Source of the DNA: Leucogyrophana mollusca
Lineage: Eukaryota; Basidiomycota; Agaricomycetes; Boletales
Direction: 5' to 3'
Assembly: GCA_021014945.1 (NCBI GenBank)
Contig: MU266511.1
Coordinates: forward strand, 1-57,933
Length of the DNA: 57,933 nt
Under the pieces are notes generated by a model. It searched no databases and had not been told where the DNA came from. It worked only from the letters and a program-made list of their open reading frames with translations. A program made the translations under genes and the position numbers. Shown one piece after another: positions 35,061 through 46,240 of this stretch (its first letter is position 1; every line of letters starts with the position of its first letter).

Positions 35061-36567
35061 ATGTCCTCAAGAGCAGAGTCCTCCACCCCCTCAAGAAAGC
35101 GTTCCAAGTGGGACGAGGATGACCCAGAAGACGAAACAGTCCACACAGGACAACGCCAGCTCAATTCAACTGCTGGCAAGCGCCGTGTAAAGGCAAGATC
35201 ACCGACCTCACGATCGACAGATGCCAGTCCTATGCCCATTGACTCGCCTTCTGGCCAACACCATGCATCAGCCCGCCCTTCATATAGTCTATATGTCCCT
35301 CCTCGCACTCATCACCCGACTATACAGCCGGCCCGTTCTGTATATTGCTACGAAAGGCTCAACCAGATTGAGGAAGGCTCATACGGTGTCGTCTTTCGTG
35401 CGAGGGACAAGGAAACAGGTGACATTGTCGCCCTGAAGAAGCTGAAGCTCGACGAAGAGAAACATGGCTTCCCAATCACCGCACTTCGTGAAGTAAATGC
35501 ACTCATGTCTTGCCGTCACGAAAATGTCGTCCGCATTCGCGAAGTAGTCGTTGGTGACACTTTAACGCAGTAAGTCTCGCGACCAATATAGACGGCTCAA
35601 GTGACCGCTTTGCTATCCAGGGTCTTCGTTGTCATGGATTTCATCGAACATGACCTTAAATCTCTCCTAACCGTTATGCCTTCACCTTTCCTGCAATCCG
35701 AGATCAAAACTCTCATGCTTCAGTTACTGTCTGCTGTTGCTCATTGTCATTCCAATTGGATTCTTCATCGTGACCTGAAGACTAGCAACCTCCTGATGAA
35801 TAACCGCGGAACTATAAAAGTTGCGGACTTCGGTTTAGCAAGAAGATATGGCGACCCGATCGGTGTCGGTGGGATGACGCAGCTTGTAGTAACCTTGTGG
35901 TACCGGTATGTCATGTTACCATCTTTATGTAGCTGTTGCCGTCAGCTGCCTTTCTATAGCGCACCGGAAATTCTTCTGGGTGCAACAACATATTCCACCG
36001 CAGTCGATATGTGGTCTGTCGGGTGTATATTCGCCGAACTACTTCTAAAGGAACCACTCTTCCAAGCAAAGGGAGAGATCGAGCTTCTTTCTATGATATT
36101 CAAGCTTCTCGGACCCCCTTCCACTTCTTTATGGCCCGATTACAGTACCCTTCCACTGTCGAAAACTATCACCCTACCGTCACCTCAACCGCCTCAGTTT
36201 CGACAGCGATTTCACTATATGACAACCGCTGGAATAGATCTGCTAATGTCCATGTTGACCTATGATCCCGAGCAGCGTATCAGTGCAGAGGAAGCTCTTC
36301 AACACCCATACTTTAAGTAAGGCATACTACATCCATGGTTACACCTTGCTTATCATGCACACAAGCGAATCACCGTTCCCCAAGCACCCAGATCTATTCG
36401 GATCATTCCCGTCTGCTGCGGCGGGTGAAAAGTGAGCCACACGACCAGTCTACGTTTACACTGGACTGAAATCACCATTCATCAGACGCCGGAAGCCGTT
36501 TGATAGTCCTTCTGCTCCAATGCGCGCGGCAGATTACAAGCTATTGACTGAAGGTGAACTCTCATAG
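35061..36567 (+). CDS. CDK11/PITSLRE-type protein kinase
   Basis: Exons 35061-35569, 35621-35905, 35960-36316, 36366-36431 and 36486-36567; 432 aa. A basic, Ser-rich N-terminus of about 95 residues precedes a complete kinase domain: [14 protein letters not shown] (glycine loop), ALKKLK (catalytic Lys), [11 protein letters not shown] (the PITSLRE-helix equivalent), [21 protein letters not shown] and VVTLWYRAPEIL. The tail ends [18 protein letters not shown]11 kinases work with cyclin L in transcription and pre-mRNA splicing. CDK10 is the close alternative; the PITALRE sequence and [11 protein letters not shown] fit either, and the C-terminal tail slightly favours CDK11. Its stop is 85 bp from the stop of the Rap1-like gene. 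Confidence 0.87.
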
Positions 36568-36652
36568 CCCAATGTGTAAATGAGGTGAGCGTCACTTGTT
36601 TAACACATAAACTAGTAAATACTGACAATCCGTGAGACGGGATGAATTTGCA

Positions 36653-38481
36653 CTATGCATTAGCTCCATTCTCATCGTCGTCCTCCACGCTTGTCAATAC
36701 TTGGCGCAGCTTCTTGAACCGTGTCCTCGTGCGTTCCATCTCTCCGCACTTATCGTAGTACTCTTTCACTTCCTCAATCGTGAATCGATACTCCATCGCG
36801 ATATCCCGGAGAGCTTGGTCAATGACATGCAAACTCACTTGGAGGAGGGTCTCGTTGCTGGGTGGTGCTAGCTGGTTTTGTGGCGGGTCGCCATTGGGCA
36901 ATGCGGACGGCCCAGGTTCGCTAGAGCAGTCGTCAGCAGGACACTTGGCGAAAGGCAACAAAGTACTATACGTTGGCTTTATTCTTTTATTTGGACCTTC
37001 GTCCTCTTCACTAGCTTTACGCTTGCCCCACGGTGGCGGAGGCTCGTCGCTGACACGTACAACCCACTCCTCGCTTTCTTCGCCATCCTCCATTTCTTCC
37101 TCCGCAGGGCTTCTTCGGATAGGTATTGCCGACGTGGAAGCCTCAAGTGGCCCTGGGGGGTTCACAAAATGTCCAACTTGCGACGATATCGCCGTTGGCA
37201 TTATAATCGGCATCGAGTCGTGGCTCGTGCTATCGAATGTGACAATAAACCCTTCATCGGGTCGCTTCGATTCCTCCGCAGTCTTCCCGCGTTTCTTCCT
37301 TACGCGTTTTGGTTTCTCTTCGGCCCTACGCACATATCCGTATTGCCCTTTCTCCCCATGAGCGGGTTTCTTCTGGTCAACAATGGCTGCTATCATGGCA
37401 TCCAATCGGGTGGAGTTCTTCTTGTATCGCTCGCGCCAGGATTGCCATGTATGACGGGTAACCCAAGCATACTCGGGATCAACGGCCTGTGTGAACGAGG
37501 TGAGGAATCATCTTTGCAGAAAGGCTTTGGAGACATGCCATTTCGCAGAGTTGTTGGTAGAGTCGGTTACCGGTCCGGCCGCCCGTCTCCTTGTAAGGAA
37601 TCTTGGTGGAGATCCATTCACATAGGCGCTCCTCGTCCGCTTCCGTGAATTGTGTTCTCCTACTCGGATGTATCAGTAATGGGGGAGTATTGGAGCAAAC
37701 ACTGTACTCACTCTTCTCCCGGTCGCCTCCCGCCGGGGTTCTTATACACCAAGGGGGTGAACAGAAGGGCTCCCTTTTCCACGCACTTCTTGACCCATAG
37801 GTATGACTCGATGTATTTATCGGGAACGCCTTGATAGGACTTGACGAGGTGTTGGAAGACTTCCGTAGTTGGGTCGGCGAGGATCACGCTCGCTGACTGG
37901 GCCGAAGCGGTGGGGTCCCCGCCGGAATGCTAGCGTAAATATTAGCGCCCGCGTGCGTGGCAGAACAAAAATGCATTGATTATACGGATGCGGTCACATA
38001 CCATGATGCGCTGACTGAGCGCCGCACGAGCATTGACGTTGGCAATGCAGGAATGGATGTGCATCTTGATAGGGTCGCCGTTGTTGACAAATATCTGCTT
38101 CAGCAGCATCCCCGCGATTTTACACGCCTCCACATATGTGTACGGTACAAAGTGCCTTTCAGGTCTGTCTGGGCTGGTCCAACAGAGACGGAGGCGCTCT
38201 TCTTCCGCGGTACCTGTCTGGACGAGTACGTAGCCTTGCCGGGGCACTTTCCCTTCCACTCGGCCACCGAGCGACTGCGGAGGCTCACTCAACCAATGCT
38301 CAAATTAAGGGCATATGATGCTCACGGTGATGGTTTCGCATAATTCAGCTTGAATTTCTTGTGCGATGTCCTTCTGAATGAAGAATTTGACAGCGAGACC
38401 ATTGACGTCTTGGAAGATGGGCTTTGGATGGGGAGTTAGAAGGGTTGAAAAAGACACGACCGATGTTATTGGACGTACCAT
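36653..38481 (-). CDS. Rap1-like telomere protein (BRCT + Myb)
   Basis: Exons on the minus strand: 38481-38479, 38421-38326, 38274-38002, 37929-37712, 37662-37539 and 37486-36653; 515 aa. A BRCT-like region opens with IFQDVNGLAVKFFIQKDI and LGGRVEGKVPRQGYVLV and ends in SYLWVKKCVEKG. A Rap1-type Myb domain follows at about 200-265: FTEADEERLCEWISTKIPYK, TGGRTGNRLYQQL and YAWVTRHTWQSWRERYKKN. A long acidic linker leads to a C-terminal helical part (QVSLHVIDQALRDIAMEYRF), the likely Rap1 C-terminal domain. In fungi Rap1 is a shelterin component at telomeres. The intron at 37487-37538 requires a GC donor. The first exon (ATG alone before GTACGT) is a guess; a longer upstream start is possible. 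Confidence 0.8.
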
Positions 38482-38792
38482 GGAGCAAGTTGTTGTCTGG
38501 ACTCGAGAGAGAGCTGGGGCTTTCGTCGTGGTGGTGGATGGGGTTACGAGTAAACCCGTGGTCAGGTTAGGGTTATTATTTGGGCCAAACAAAGCAAAAA
38601 CAACTGTGGCGTGACTTGACCAACTCCGCGTTCTCAGAAAGCAACGACAAGCTTCGAAGTGCTCCATTTTCTCTCTAAGTAGTGGCCAATAAAATGTGTG
38701 TACGTGTAAAAGATTGCAACTAGGAATCCGGACCCAATACCTGCTTGAGACGAACAACATGAATGCACTGATCTCCCCCATCTCGAAATCTG
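38482..38792. other. Spacer upstream of the Rap1-like gene
   Basis: These 311 bp lie between the chosen Rap1 start and the stop of the next minus-strand gene. The Rap1 frame is open here back to 38796, so the true first exon may lie in this stretch (for example from MEHFEACRC). Confidence 0.45.
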
Positions 38793-40748
38793 TCACATGG
38801 AAGCTTTCATCGTCCTCAGTTGCTTCATCACATCATCGGCGTTCACGTTCTTGAGGGTATTCTTCCCGTCCATAAACTTCCAAAATCGCGTGGGTTTAGT
38901 GACTTGAACGTCTACCTCCAGTCTGGGTTGCGCTGGCAACGGGGGAGTTGCCAGAGATTGAGCTACCGAGCTGTGTGAAGCGCCTTCTATCTCACCAGCA
39001 GCGCGTAGGGATGTGTATTCCAGCCGACGCGAGTCTGTATTGACGAATGTTGCGGTCGATATATCTTGATATTCCACACCGAAGAAATTCGCCAACTTCG
39101 CAGCACGGCGCTGTCGGGCTGCAAGTGACTCGCCCGCTGAATCTGCGGTCGCTGGGCGTCGTGGGAGCGAACCAGTAGATCCTTGCGGTCGATGTCGACG
39201 CGTGGTGGAAGTGTTGGAAAGGGAGGAAGACGAAGGACACGATGGAGGTATTGAGGTAGATGGACGCGGCGAGGAAATTGATGTGGATGGACGCGGCGAG
39301 GGTACCGATGTAGACGGGCGCGGCGAGGGTATTGATGTAGACGGACGCGGCGAAGGAGTCGACGTGGACGGACGGGTTGAAGGAATAGCAATCGGAATCG
39401 GAATCGACGCCGAGCGGGAGGCATCGTCGTAGGTCCTCTCTTCCGCAGTTAAGGGCGCCTCCGGTGAAAGGGGATTGGAGCCTGTCGTAGCAGGGCAATT
39501 CGGTGGTGGTGCTTCGCTCGTAGTCCAACGTGATTCGGCTGGATCAGGAACCAGCGTTGACTGGATACCGTCTTTCCCTCCAGACATTTCAGTATTAACA
39601 GAGGGATCGAGCGGGGATGCCTAAGGGCTTGGTGAGCGGTTAAAAATCGGGAGGAATGCGTAGGTGCCAACCTGATCTCGCACAGACTGACGCCTTGTAC
39701 TGGGTGTCTTTACCTCCCCTTTCGCCGTCGAGTGGGTTTCTGAGTCAGAGTTCTCTGCAGCGAGCGGGGGAAGCTCTGCTATGCTCTTGAACACCTCCTT
39801 TGGCTCTGCAACACCCGTATCTCCTGATGCAATATTATTTGCCCATAGAGACCTACTCCTCTTCAAACCACTCGGATGTCGGCTAAATGGGGAACCTTCA
39901 GGTTCTGCTGACAGAAGTGTGGCCAAATCAAGACTGCTTCGCCTTTGGTGTCGCGACACTAGCCCATCTTTGGGTAGAGTTCTTGAGCTGCGCGCGGGAC
40001 ATGACACCAACTCCGGAGGGATGTTCTCTCCAAGATGGCGAGTAAGTTTTGCTAGCCTGGCTCGCTGACGTTGTTCTGGAGTCAGTTGGCCGGGTATCAC
40101 ATCATCGAGACCAGGGTCGTCGGATTCGTTTGCCTCTGCGATGGGCCGAGGGGACGGCGGCGAGGTCACAGGCCTCCGAGTAGGTATTTCTGCTGCCGAG
40201 AGTGAGGGGCGAGGAGATGTGAGTGCTTTGATTGGGTGAAGACCTGCGGACGATGAGGGTTGGGGGGGAGGGGGCAACAAAGATTTCCGCCGCGAAGTGG
40301 TTCGGACAAGACGGTTTCGCTGCGAGGAGCTATTTGGCTGTGGCTGAGGGCTAAGACCAGCTGCTTGCCAGCTGTCTGTTCCGTCTAACTGACCAGTTTC
40401 GGTGGGACTTCCTTCCCAATGCAAGATTCTGGGTAAGTCACTAAAAACTTGACTCAGCTTCCGACTTTTTGTTATTTTGCGTCGGGAACTACTAGGATCG
40501 GGGGTAGGTTGCGTGCCTGATGAACGAGGGCTCCCATTCAGATGCAACGAAGCTGGGAGGACGACGCTTCGCGCAGGAATCATGAAGGGCCCCGAAGGCG
40601 ACAGATGAGGGTTGACGTTGGGCATGCTTTGCTGTGTCTTTACGCGATGTCCATGGGCGGTAGTTGAGGTCGATACTGGCGATAGATCGATGTGAAGGAG
40701 GGACTCGGAGGTGGAGGGAGTAAGGACAGGTATTCCTTTATGATCCAT
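38793..40748 (-). CDS. Disordered Ser/Pro-rich protein with 9-residue repeats
   Basis: Exons on the minus strand: 40748-39672 and 39620-38793; 634 aa. I do not recognise a known enzyme or domain. The protein is largely low-complexity Ser, Pro, Thr and Arg. Two short helical motifs resemble each other: RARLAKLTRHLGENIPPELV (about residue 230) and QRRAAKLANFFGVEYQDI (about residue 515). They may be a repeated binding motif. The C-terminus (FWKFMDGKNTLKNV, DDVMKQLRTMKASM) looks ordered. Residues near 430-480 are five tandem RPSTSxPSP units. The length and style match disordered basidiomycete regulators near GTPase or septin proteins, but that is only a guess. The intron (39621-39671) joins RDQ to ASPLDPS in phase. 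Confidence 0.6.
39241..39390. repeat. 27-bp coding minisatellite
   Basis: About five and a half tandem copies of a 27-bp unit (core GGACGCGGCGAGG, with variable third positions). On the minus strand they encode RPSTSTPSP, RPSTSIPSP, RPSTSVPSP, RPSTSISSP and RPSTSIPPS. The unit length keeps the frame, so copy-number change would only lengthen or shorten a disordered stretch. Confidence 0.85.
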
Positions 40749-41516
40749 TACAAATTGAGCAGGGAAAGCTCCCACTGGCCACCGTGGTGGATTCCGCCGA
40801 GGGAGCAGTCAGATGATGAAGGAGCAGTGGGAGACCTCAAGCTTAGCATGTAACCATCCGCTCTCTCAAGGCCGGTTTGCTTGAGCTTCACAAAAGTCGC
40901 AGAGGCAGAGGGCGAGATTTTGCTGTGGAGCCAAATAAGATGTCAAACTTGAAACAAGCATGCGCACAAAAGCCACACAGTCTGGATGCTGGGTTGATTG
41001 ACGCACTTCAAGCGACATATCAATCATGATCACAACATATGGGACGGGTAACTACCCCTGGACAAGGGCGATCCCACCTGGGGAAAAAAAATCTAAAAAT
41101 GGGACCCCTGGTGAGACTGACGACCGCAAAAACAACTCCCCTCATTAGACACCATACTGCACCCACCGCTGAATTTATACTGGGCGTGAGCTGAGTGTTG
41201 AGGCTCAAACGACCAGAAAAGCTTCAACAGATTATCATCAGCCAGGCACACGACTCGTTGATATAGTGAAGGGAGTGCCTTGGACCTTAGCTTGACAACC
41301 ATTGGTTGCCTTCACTGCACCTGCCATTTTGGGAGAAGCCCACCAAAATGTGCAGGTTTCGCGGATCCCGCCAACCACGAACAAGCCAAAAGATTTACGC
41401 TTGGGACGTACTACCAAGTCATGGGTCTGCATGTGTACAGGCTATTCAACGAATTACAGTCCACTATGTGTGATCGAAAGCGACATAATGTAATGCGGGG
41501 GTATTAACGGGATAGA
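40749..41516. other. Intergenic spacer between two minus-strand genes
   Basis: These 768 bp contain small overlapping frames without motifs (41020-41208, 41280-41507). I see no RNA gene or mobile element. It should hold the promoter of the disordered-protein gene next to 40748. Confidence 0.45.
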
Positions 41517-44500
41517 TTAGATAGTTCGAAAGTCTGTCGAGTTTTGGAAAGAATCGGGGGAGCATGGGTTAATCCCGTTCATGCTCGAGTCGTCGTGCAC
41601 CGGGGCATAGCGCAAAGGTTTCCCGAGCACCGTAGACAGTCGTAAATCAGGTGGCAGTTTGATCAACGACACCCGTTTGGCTGCACGGGTCTTATCCCAC
41701 TCCTCAGCCTGCTCCTCGAGGGATTCCTGGGCTGTATAAAACTTCTCATGGGACGGCCCACCGTTGTGTCCAACATTAGAGGACATGTCCAAAGAATTCT
41801 GTTTTGAGCGACCCATTCTCGAAGGACTTGCATCCGCTTCAGTAAAAGGGTAACATCCTGTCGAGCTATCGTCCCCTTCTGTCACGGGCGACTCTGCCAC
41901 AAAAGAGGCGCCGAGGAAATTCGATACCTGTCCACCACTAGTTGAAGACGAAGACGAAGGTCGATCACAACCGAAGTCGAGGGCAGAACTAAAGGAGTCG
42001 TTGGTGGAAGATTCAAGTGGACTGGAATGTGGCCTCAAGGATGGATGTTGTCCAGAATGATCGGAAGGTGTATCGTGAAACGACAATGTCATGCGAGGGA
42101 GGTTCTTTCCACGACGGCTCTGCAACGTCTCTGTAGCTGCTTGAAGAGCGAGCATCGTCGCTGTCCGAAAACCCTTCTCCTCCGCAACCAGGTCGTTCAG
42201 CAGGACATTCCGATGGCAAGTCAACCTTGCTACATCGAGACGCACAAGAGCAATCTGCTTCGATATGCTCTGGATAGCATCCTGAAGTCGGTCCCGTGTG
42301 GCTTTCTGGAATGGTGTCAGCTTTGCTACATTGCGGACGAATCGCATGTCCGCGTCGAGCCGAGAGTGAGCAGCAGATATCCGCGCATCTAGATTTTCGA
42401 CTCTGGATTTTATCGCGAATGTCCTAGGGAGGGGTGATGTGGAATCGTTCTTTAACAAGGGAGCGCGGTACGATGGGTCAAGGTTGTTGGGGGTGGTAGA
42501 AGAGAGCTCATCATGACTAAACAAGGGATCGTGAAGATTTTGCTGCGCAGCCGCCAGTTCAGCCTTGACTTGGTCAAAAGTGGCTTTAAACTGAGACGCC
42601 CCTTCCACCTCGGGTGCCACGGCAGCTTCCATGTCTATGTGGTGCTGACCGTTCAGCGGCGTAGTTTTGTACACGCGTGCCGGATGTTCGGTTTGTTCGG
42701 ATTCAGTCGGCATGTCATGTGCTTCACGGAGGTTCCAAGAGCGGACCTTTGGGGAAGCCTGTTGCATCATGACTTGCAAATCGTGAAGGTGCGATGTAGC
42801 GGCAGCAACTCCAGTCAATTCAACATCTTTTCCAGACATTGCAAGCGGCCGCATGCGTATTCCAGCTGACTTGAACACACTGGCATAATTCACCCGGGAG
42901 ACCCATGCGTTCAACTCGGCTTCATCTGAGCTTTGGAAAAGAATGTGGCGCCCATCAGCTAGGACAAGACGAAAGGTATTGATATCCTGTCACCAATCAT
43001 CAATATACCATCCTGGATTTACTTTAAAAAGCGAACGTGCCTTTGTGTACGATCTATCAAAGACAGCTAGCGCGTCCTTGATTGATAACACTTCATCCGG
43101 TTTGAAAAGAGAAGCTGGGATTGGTGACCTCCTCCGTGTATCGGACTTGGGCAACAACGTAGAGGCCCAAGAAGGATCACGGAATAGAAGGAGCTGGGAT
43201 CCTGTGAGAACCACGCTGTATGGCTTCCACTTGCGGGTGGTCGGCCTCTTGCTTCCCAAGGTGTCATCCTTCCGGTTAAGAAGGGCGACCATCGTCACCT
43301 TGATCGTCCAGAGTTCTCTCACCGGCGGCAAGTCTGGAAAGGTACTCACACCGGCCAACGATGGGCTGGGGAGGCCCCCAACGCTGAGACCAAAAAATGC
43401 CGAAGGGAGTCGGGTATTGTCGCCAGAGCTTATATGTATCACGGTTGCTTTCGCAAACGCGTGCAGCAAGGCTTCGTGGTCCCACGGACCTCCCGTTCCT
43501 TCGTAATCATAAGGGTTCTCAGCCGGGACTAGGGATTCGACGTCAACCCGGAGAGAATCAAGGTGGTTCTGAAAGTAAGAGGTCGATTGTCTGTTAGCAA
43601 GGTCGCAAGTCCGCACTCATCGTACTTACGTGAGTAATAAGATAATACGGATCGATCTTTGATGGTCTACCAAGCAGGGTGCTCCCGCTCGTTGTCATAG
43701 GACTAACGAGGCTCCCTGATGTGGAAATCCGTTCGGTAGGTGGGTGACCGCTAACATCCAAAGGGTCTTCGATGAAGATGAATGGCGCAAAAACGATGTT
43801 ATCATAGAAGCACTGAGGCTCTTGAATTAGCACTGTCAAGGACATGTCGCGACGAAATCCTTACATCCAAAACCTCGGGAATAACCCCTGGAAGGCTGGT
43901 GTTCTTGAGATAGTCGGCCTTGGTCATCTTTCGTCTATTGGACTTATTGAAGGCATCTGTATGTAGCATGATCAAGCTGAAAGCTAGGATGTATGGATGA
44001 TCTGGAAGGAAATATCAGTATACACAGACCAGTACAAGCTGAAGGAACGCACCTTCTGAAATAAACAGATTCGGGTTACAATAAAGATATCTAGCAGCGA
44101 ATGCCTCCATGACTCTATCGATCTGCTGAGTTTCTCGCGGCAGACCAATGTCCATCAGCAACCTTCGAAGTGCAACATCAAGGGGATCTCCCACGAAATT
44201 GAATCGGTCAATATAGCACTTCAGAGCATTAACATAGAACGAATCTCCACTGGGAACGAAGTTAATGAGCTGACGATGGTCGCACAATATGACCTTTGTA
44301 CCTTGAAGCTAAGACTCCTGCAACGTCAGCCTTGCCTACGACTAAGCCCAGTCTATGGACGTAAGCGTCAGGTGACTCGTTCGTTTGCGGCTTCGGAATC
44401 TCAAGTGGCGCCTTGTTAAGGGACGGCCGAGGCGAGGACGAAGAGGGCGAGGACGATATGGTGTTACCAAAGAATGAGTTGGTTTTGGTGGCAGAAGGCG

Positions 44501-45860
44501 GGGATGATGCGAAAATATTTACAGATAATCGATGTAATAAAGGAGGGTTGGTAGACGATCGTGGCCGGACATGAGATTGTTCATGCGATATGGAGGTCCC
44601 ATTTCTGAGTCCGACTGCTCGCGTAGGAGTGGTGGGCTCTAAAGGGGGTGATGAAATTTGTGTCGGGGCAGTAAAATAAGAACGAGAGCGAAGGCGAGAT
44701 GACGAATCCGCAGTGGCTGGGCGACCACGAGGAGAACGAGGGGAGCTGCGTGAGGATGGGTCAGCAGTTGCCGGACGATTGTTAGAACGAAGCCGTGTGG
44801 GTATTGGCGAATTTTGTGGGACGACAGGAATATCCTCGTCGGGAAGTGGATGTCGCGGAGCCCTTTCTGAATGCCGTCTGACCAATTGTGGTGCGTTTCG
44901 TCTACTCCGATGCTGCTGGGATTCCGAGTCCATGTCGAAATCAACTTGGAAAGGGGAGGTAGGTTGGACTGCTGGGAGGCGCGGTGAGGCCGAGGGCACC
45001 GAAAGATGCTGATGCGAACTTGCGGACGAATCTGCTTGCTTTCGAGACCAAAACGAAGGCCTGCGGGATAATATTCTTGAAGGTGACGGAGTAGTCCTAT
45101 CACTGACTAACACCGGCCGCTCCTTTTCCTTCCCTTTTGCACTCGTAACGCCAGGGCCCAAGGAGATGCCGCGAGTTCGCAACGGCTCTGCTCCATGTGG
45201 CACGTTAAGAGATGGATACTCCCCTTTGATAGACTGAGTGCTTTTCTTATGTCTCAGCTCGGGAGCACTCGGTGATGAGGAAGAAATGAAATCGATTGTG
45301 TTGACTTCCGTGGACATAGATGCTCGAGGCATCGTGTGGGGAATGCCTAGATGCAGCGCAGCTTGAGCGAGGGCAGCTGTGGAAGGTTGTGTGGTGAATT
45401 GTGAAGACTCCGCGTGGGATTGTAGTGAGGCGACAGAGGAACGCGGAAGTACGACCTTTGGTTGATCCTGGCGAGTCTCTTTTGTGACGCCGTCATCAAT
45501 CAAGTTGGCATTGGCGATGACGGGGACATCCTTCGATGGAGTAGGAGGAAGCTCCTTGTCCAACATAAGACTCTTCTTGGGTGTGGTCTCCTTGATCATA
45601 CCGAGCTCGTCGGGAACCGCGTCTGCGACACTCTTGCGCGCTGAGGACGACGTGTAGGGCAGGACGCGTCTTGTCCAGTGCGGCAACGAGAAGAAATGCT
45701 GTATCCCGCTGCCGCTACCAAAGGCGGGAGAGGAATTGTCCTGCACCTTCATTGCAGCACTTTCGCCCGAAGATGTGCGAGTATTTCCGTTCGAATGGAA
45801 AGGATGCCGAGATTCTGGTGTTGGAGAAGGCCTGCTGCCCAAACCAAGGATGCCAACCAT
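41517..45860 (-). CDS. Arf guanine-nucleotide exchange factor, Sec7-PH (Syt1-like)
   Basis: Exons on the minus strand: 45860-44302, 44249-44053, 44001-43865, 43812-43630, 43568-43023 and 42986-41517; 1363 aa. About 490 disordered N-terminal residues lead to a Sec7 domain at about 500-690: VLASSGDSFYVNALKCYIDR, VALRRLLMDIGLPRETQQID (with the catalytic Glu in PRETQ), FAARYLYCNPNLF, YILAFSLIMLHTDAFNKSN and MTKADYLKN. A PH domain follows at about 760-900: KVTMVALLNRKDD, KWKPYSVVLTGSQLLLFRDP and FRLVLADGRHILFQSSDEAE, ending NAWVSRVNYA. The tail holds a coiled coil. Yeast Syt1 is an exchange factor for Arf/Arl GTPases in Golgi and endosomal traffic. The start at 45860 is the first ATG in frame and may be 5' of the true one. 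Confidence 0.85.
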
Positions 45861-46240
45861 TCACTCTAGCAGCGTCGGCTGTGCAGGATATCGAGTCTAG
45901 CCAAGCCTGAGTACGCCTTGGGATATATGAGAGAAAGGTCAAACAAAGGGCAGCCAAGCTAGGGGAAGGAAAGACTTGAGACTGGCCGTGGGCATCAGCG
46001 TCAAGTTGCGTCAAGTGAATATGGACCACCTTCAATTGGACCGTCGAAAAGGCGGGGTGTGTAAAGCGCTGTAGTGCCCTACATAATGCTAGGCTTAGCT
46101 AAGCCCGTCCCTCAATATTTATTTTCTCACTTGGAAACGGCACATCTATTGAGCGCTGGGCACATACAGGGGGATATATAGAACGCGCTATATATCGACA
46201 ACTGGTGCTAGAGATAACCAGGAATCGACCCACGGGCTCC
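45861..46240. other. Spacer between Pescadillo and the Arf-GEF
   Basis: This 380-bp spacer lies between two minus-strand genes. It contains an AT-rich run with TATATAT at about 46174-46197 (sequence gggggatatatagaacgcgctatatatcg), but that lies more than 300 bp upstream of the Arf-GEF start, so its role is uncertain. Confidence 0.4.

Noticed and set aside
36780..37648. Long overlapping plus-strand frames (193 and 256 aa) inside the Rap1-like gene
   Set aside because: They are antisense to BRCT-Myb coding sequence with clear motifs, are rich in Ser/Leu/Arg in the way shadow frames are, and show no domain.
42027..42869. Plus-strand frames (121 and 118 aa) in the Arf-GEF tail
   Set aside because: Antisense to the coiled-coil coding part of the Sec7-PH gene; no domain visible.
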